From positions 9,779,099 through 9,843,098 of the forward strand of contig NC_048553.1 in NCBI RefSeq assembly GCF_902806685.2: 64,000 nt of DNA. Direction: 5' to 3'. Below, one piece after another: positions 62,474 to 64,000 of this stretch. How positions within the stretch are numbered: the first letter of the stretch is position 1; every line of letters begins with the position of its first letter. This DNA is from Maniola hyperantus (taxonomy: Eukaryota; Arthropoda; Insecta; Lepidoptera; Nymphalidae). The notes under the pieces are model-generated. The model did no database searches. It was not told the origin of the DNA and saw only the letters and a list, made by a program, of their open reading frames with translations. Position numbers and translations under genes: made by a program.

Positions 62474-62690
62474 CAAAAACCAGCCAAGTGCGAATCAGAA
62501 TCGCGCATCGAGGATTCCGTACTCGGGTATTTTTTCGACATTTCGCACGTTAAATCAAAAACTACTTTGCAAAAAAATAAATGAAAATCTGTTTTAGAAT
62601 ATACAGGTAAAGCCCTTTCATATGATACGCCACTTGGTATATGTATAGTTATCTTACTTTGAAAATTGAAAATACTAATAAGGTTAACCT
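62474..62690 (+). mobile_element. GGCCAAGTGCGAGTC SINE, head half
   Basis: AAAAACCAGCCAAGTGCGAA, GATTCCGTACTCGGGTATTT, TCAAAAACTACTTTGC and CATATGATACGCCACTTGGT. It ends in ATTGAAAATACTAATA. Confidence 0.8.
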
Positions 62691-62994
62691 TTGGATCTCA
62701 CTCTAGCATAATGCTAGTCTTTTCAGAACTTAATGAGGAGTCTACGACAGCTATAAAATCCTAGGACTATACCTAGGCTCTTGAGACATAGGTTAAAATA
62801 ACTTTAATTAAAACTCTTGTCAACGTCTCCAAGGTTGTAATAATAAATAATTAGTTTTAGGACTTACTAATCATTCTCAAGTACTTAATAGTACAGATAG
62901 CAAATCATTAACCTTTTTACGACCCTCATAAAACCTAAACGTATTTTTTACAATCTAGGCCCCAATTAAATGTTACTTGGGTTACTACGAATTA

Positions 62995-63127
62995 TTTGTT
63001 CATTAACACACTTAACACATTCTTTGTGTTGTCTGTCTGTCCGTCTGTATATCTGTCGTGTCTGTCAGGGAAACCTGTAGGGTACTTCCCGTTGACCTAG
63101 AATCATGAAATTTGGCATGTAGTTGAG
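62995..63127 (-). mobile_element. GGCCAAGTGCGAGTC SINE, distal fragment
   Basis: TTGTGTTGTCTGTCTGTCCG, GTAGGGTACTTCCCGTTGAC and CTAGAATCATGAAATTTGGC. It is opposite in orientation to the head half at 62474. Confidence 0.75.
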
Positions 63128-63141
63128 TTTTTAATAGTACA

Positions 63142-63450
63142 CTAGCGACCCGCCCCGGCTTCGCATGGGTGCAATGTAGATACTAATGTGGTGTCATTGA
63201 GGTGTCATTGCCTCGGAAACTCTCAAATGAGAGGATTTTTTTCCGACCTAATTCACATTATTTCAATTTCTCTAGGGATCTCTATTTTTTTGAGAATTAA
63301 ACTAAAGCTATAAATATAAACCTTCCTCTTGAATCACTATCTGTTGGTGAAAACCGCATTAAAATCCGTTGCGTAGTTTAAAAGATCTACGCGTTCATAC
63401 ATACATACAGACAGCGGGAAGCGACTTTATTTTATACTATGTAGAGAAGT
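63142..63450. repeat. interspersed repeat starting ACTAGCGACCCGCCCCGGC
   Basis: ACTAGCGACCCGCCCCGGCT, TCGCATGGGTGC..ATGTAGATA, AAATCCGTTGCGTAGTTTAA, CATACATACATACAGACAGC and GACTTTATTTTATACTATGT. The arrangement resembles widespread insect nonautonomous elements with a GC-rich hairpin end. Exact class uncertain. Confidence 0.55.
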
Positions 63451-63520
63451 AAAGGAAAAAATCTGAAAACCGTTGTGGTTACATCACAACAGCACTTGAC
63501 CGTTTTTATTCTATGTCCAG

Positions 63521-63693
63521 GGTATTTTGGCATGCGTTCCAATCCCGGTCATCGATGAACAGCAGTGTGGACTTCTTCGAGAGCCTCATCGACGAAGACG
63601 GTCGTTTCGCCGAGTTGAACTGCCAAGAGACGTCGCAGCGCGTCCACAGGCGAAGGAACAACTCTGTGCAACGGGCCAGACCGTTAGTGCAAG
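63521..63693 (+). CDS. internal exon of an unrecognised gene
   Basis: A 173-bp block with clean splice signals (acceptor TTTTTATTCTATGTCCAG, donor CAAGGTAACTT), open in one frame and with balanced G+C unlike its flanks. It encodes VFWHAFQSRSSMNSSVDFFE, SLIDEDGRFAELNCQETSQR and VHRRRNNSVQRARPLVQ, starting with one base and ending with one base of split codons. The serine- and arginine-rich sequence (RRRNNSVQR resembles a basophilic kinase site) suggests a cytoplasmic region of a larger protein. I do not recognise the gene. Neighbouring exons were not found, and Helitron-like and other repeats flank it as intron content. Confidence 0.7.
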
Positions 63694-63717
63694 GTAACTT
63701 TATTTATTTATTTATTC

Positions 63718-63940
63718 ACTAGCTGATGCCCGCGACTTCGTCTGCGTGGAATTAGGTTTTTAAAAATCCCGTGGGAACTCTTGGATTTTCCTGGATGAAA
63801 AGTATGTCACTCTCCAGGTCTTTATCTATACCCATGCAAAAAATCACGTCAAACCGTTGCACCGTTGCGACGTGATTGAAGGACAAACCAATAAACCAAC
63901 AAACAAACACACTTTCGCATTTATAATAAGGGTACTGATT
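63718..63940 (-). mobile_element. Helitron-like element, TCAGTACCC subtype, in the intron after the 63521 exon
   Basis: ACTAGCTGATGCCCGCGACT, AAATCCCGTGGGAACTCTTG, GTCTTTATCTATACCCATGC, GCGACGTGATTGAAGGACAA, to AATAAGGGTACTGA. Nearly complete. Confidence 0.85.
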
Positions 63941-64000
63941 ATAGGCGCACGCTTGACCACGATTACAGGCCTAAGATGGGACGCGTTTGCCTAGAAGGTG

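Noticed and set aside
40284..64000. Search for the missing Brf1 5' exons (zinc ribbon, first cyclin fold)
   Set aside because: No minus-strand segment with a Cys-rich ribbon or the cyclin-fold motifs could be recognised. They may be short exons hidden among repeats or lie outside the window.

Overview
The window is A+T-rich, intron- and repeat-dominated nuclear DNA of an insect, almost certainly a moth or butterfly. The evidence is dozens of interspersed repeats typical of Lepidoptera. The main ones are Lep1/MINE-1-type Helitron-like elements (5' TC, a 3' hairpin built on CGCGGACGAAGTCGCG, and a CTAG end), tRNA-headed SINEs of the Metulj kind, RTE-clade LINE fragments and several foldback MITE families. 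Genes are sparse and intron-rich, with GT..AG splice sites. Nothing bacterial, viral or CRISPR-like was seen.

The one gene that can be named is Brf1, the TFIIIB 90-kDa subunit of RNA polymerase III initiation. It lies on the minus strand from about 39.84 kb down to its stop codon at 34.32 kb. Eight exons are readable with consistent splice phases: the second cyclin fold, the acidic and lysine-rich linker, the conserved Brf1 homology block and the acidic C-terminus. The zinc ribbon and first cyclin fold were not found and presumably lie beyond 40 kb or outside the window. Three different exons each have a local tandem copy next to them. Two copies are dead: B' is truncated and E' is frameshifted. 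The third, F' (35284-35418), is open, phase-compatible and has usable splice sites, so it could add 45 residues.

Other coding evidence is weak or partial: an unrecognised internal exon at 63521-63693 (+), a possible terminal exon at 55186-55422 (+) followed by a poly(A) signal, a possible signal-peptide micro-exon at 5733-5762 (+), and a possible first exon at 28540-28553 (-).

Region by region. 0-5.7 kb: small tandem repeats, Helitron-like elements and MITEs. 5.7-11 kb: RTE fragments, including an 812-bp reverse-transcriptase piece inserted into a Helitron-like element with a 16-bp target duplication. 11-19.5 kb: SINEs, a tRNA-like unit, more Helitron-like elements and an unclassified repeat seen twice. 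20.7-22.8 kb: a nearly perfect 1.05-kb tandem duplication. 24-34 kb: an RTE 3' end, a PIF-like element with a nested MITE, twin perfect hairpins and foldback MITEs. 34.3-39.8 kb: Brf1. 40-57 kb: repeats, including two large foldbacks at 46.3-46.7 and 47.5-47.8 kb. 57.8-60 kb: two head-to-tail Helitron-like elements and a four-copy ~346-bp tandem array. 60-64 kb: more SINEs and the unrecognised plus-strand exon.

The scientific interest is mainly structural: repeated one-exon duplications in a Pol III factor gene, interleaved and perfect inverted repeats, and clear nested insertions with target-site duplications that date the elements relative to one another.
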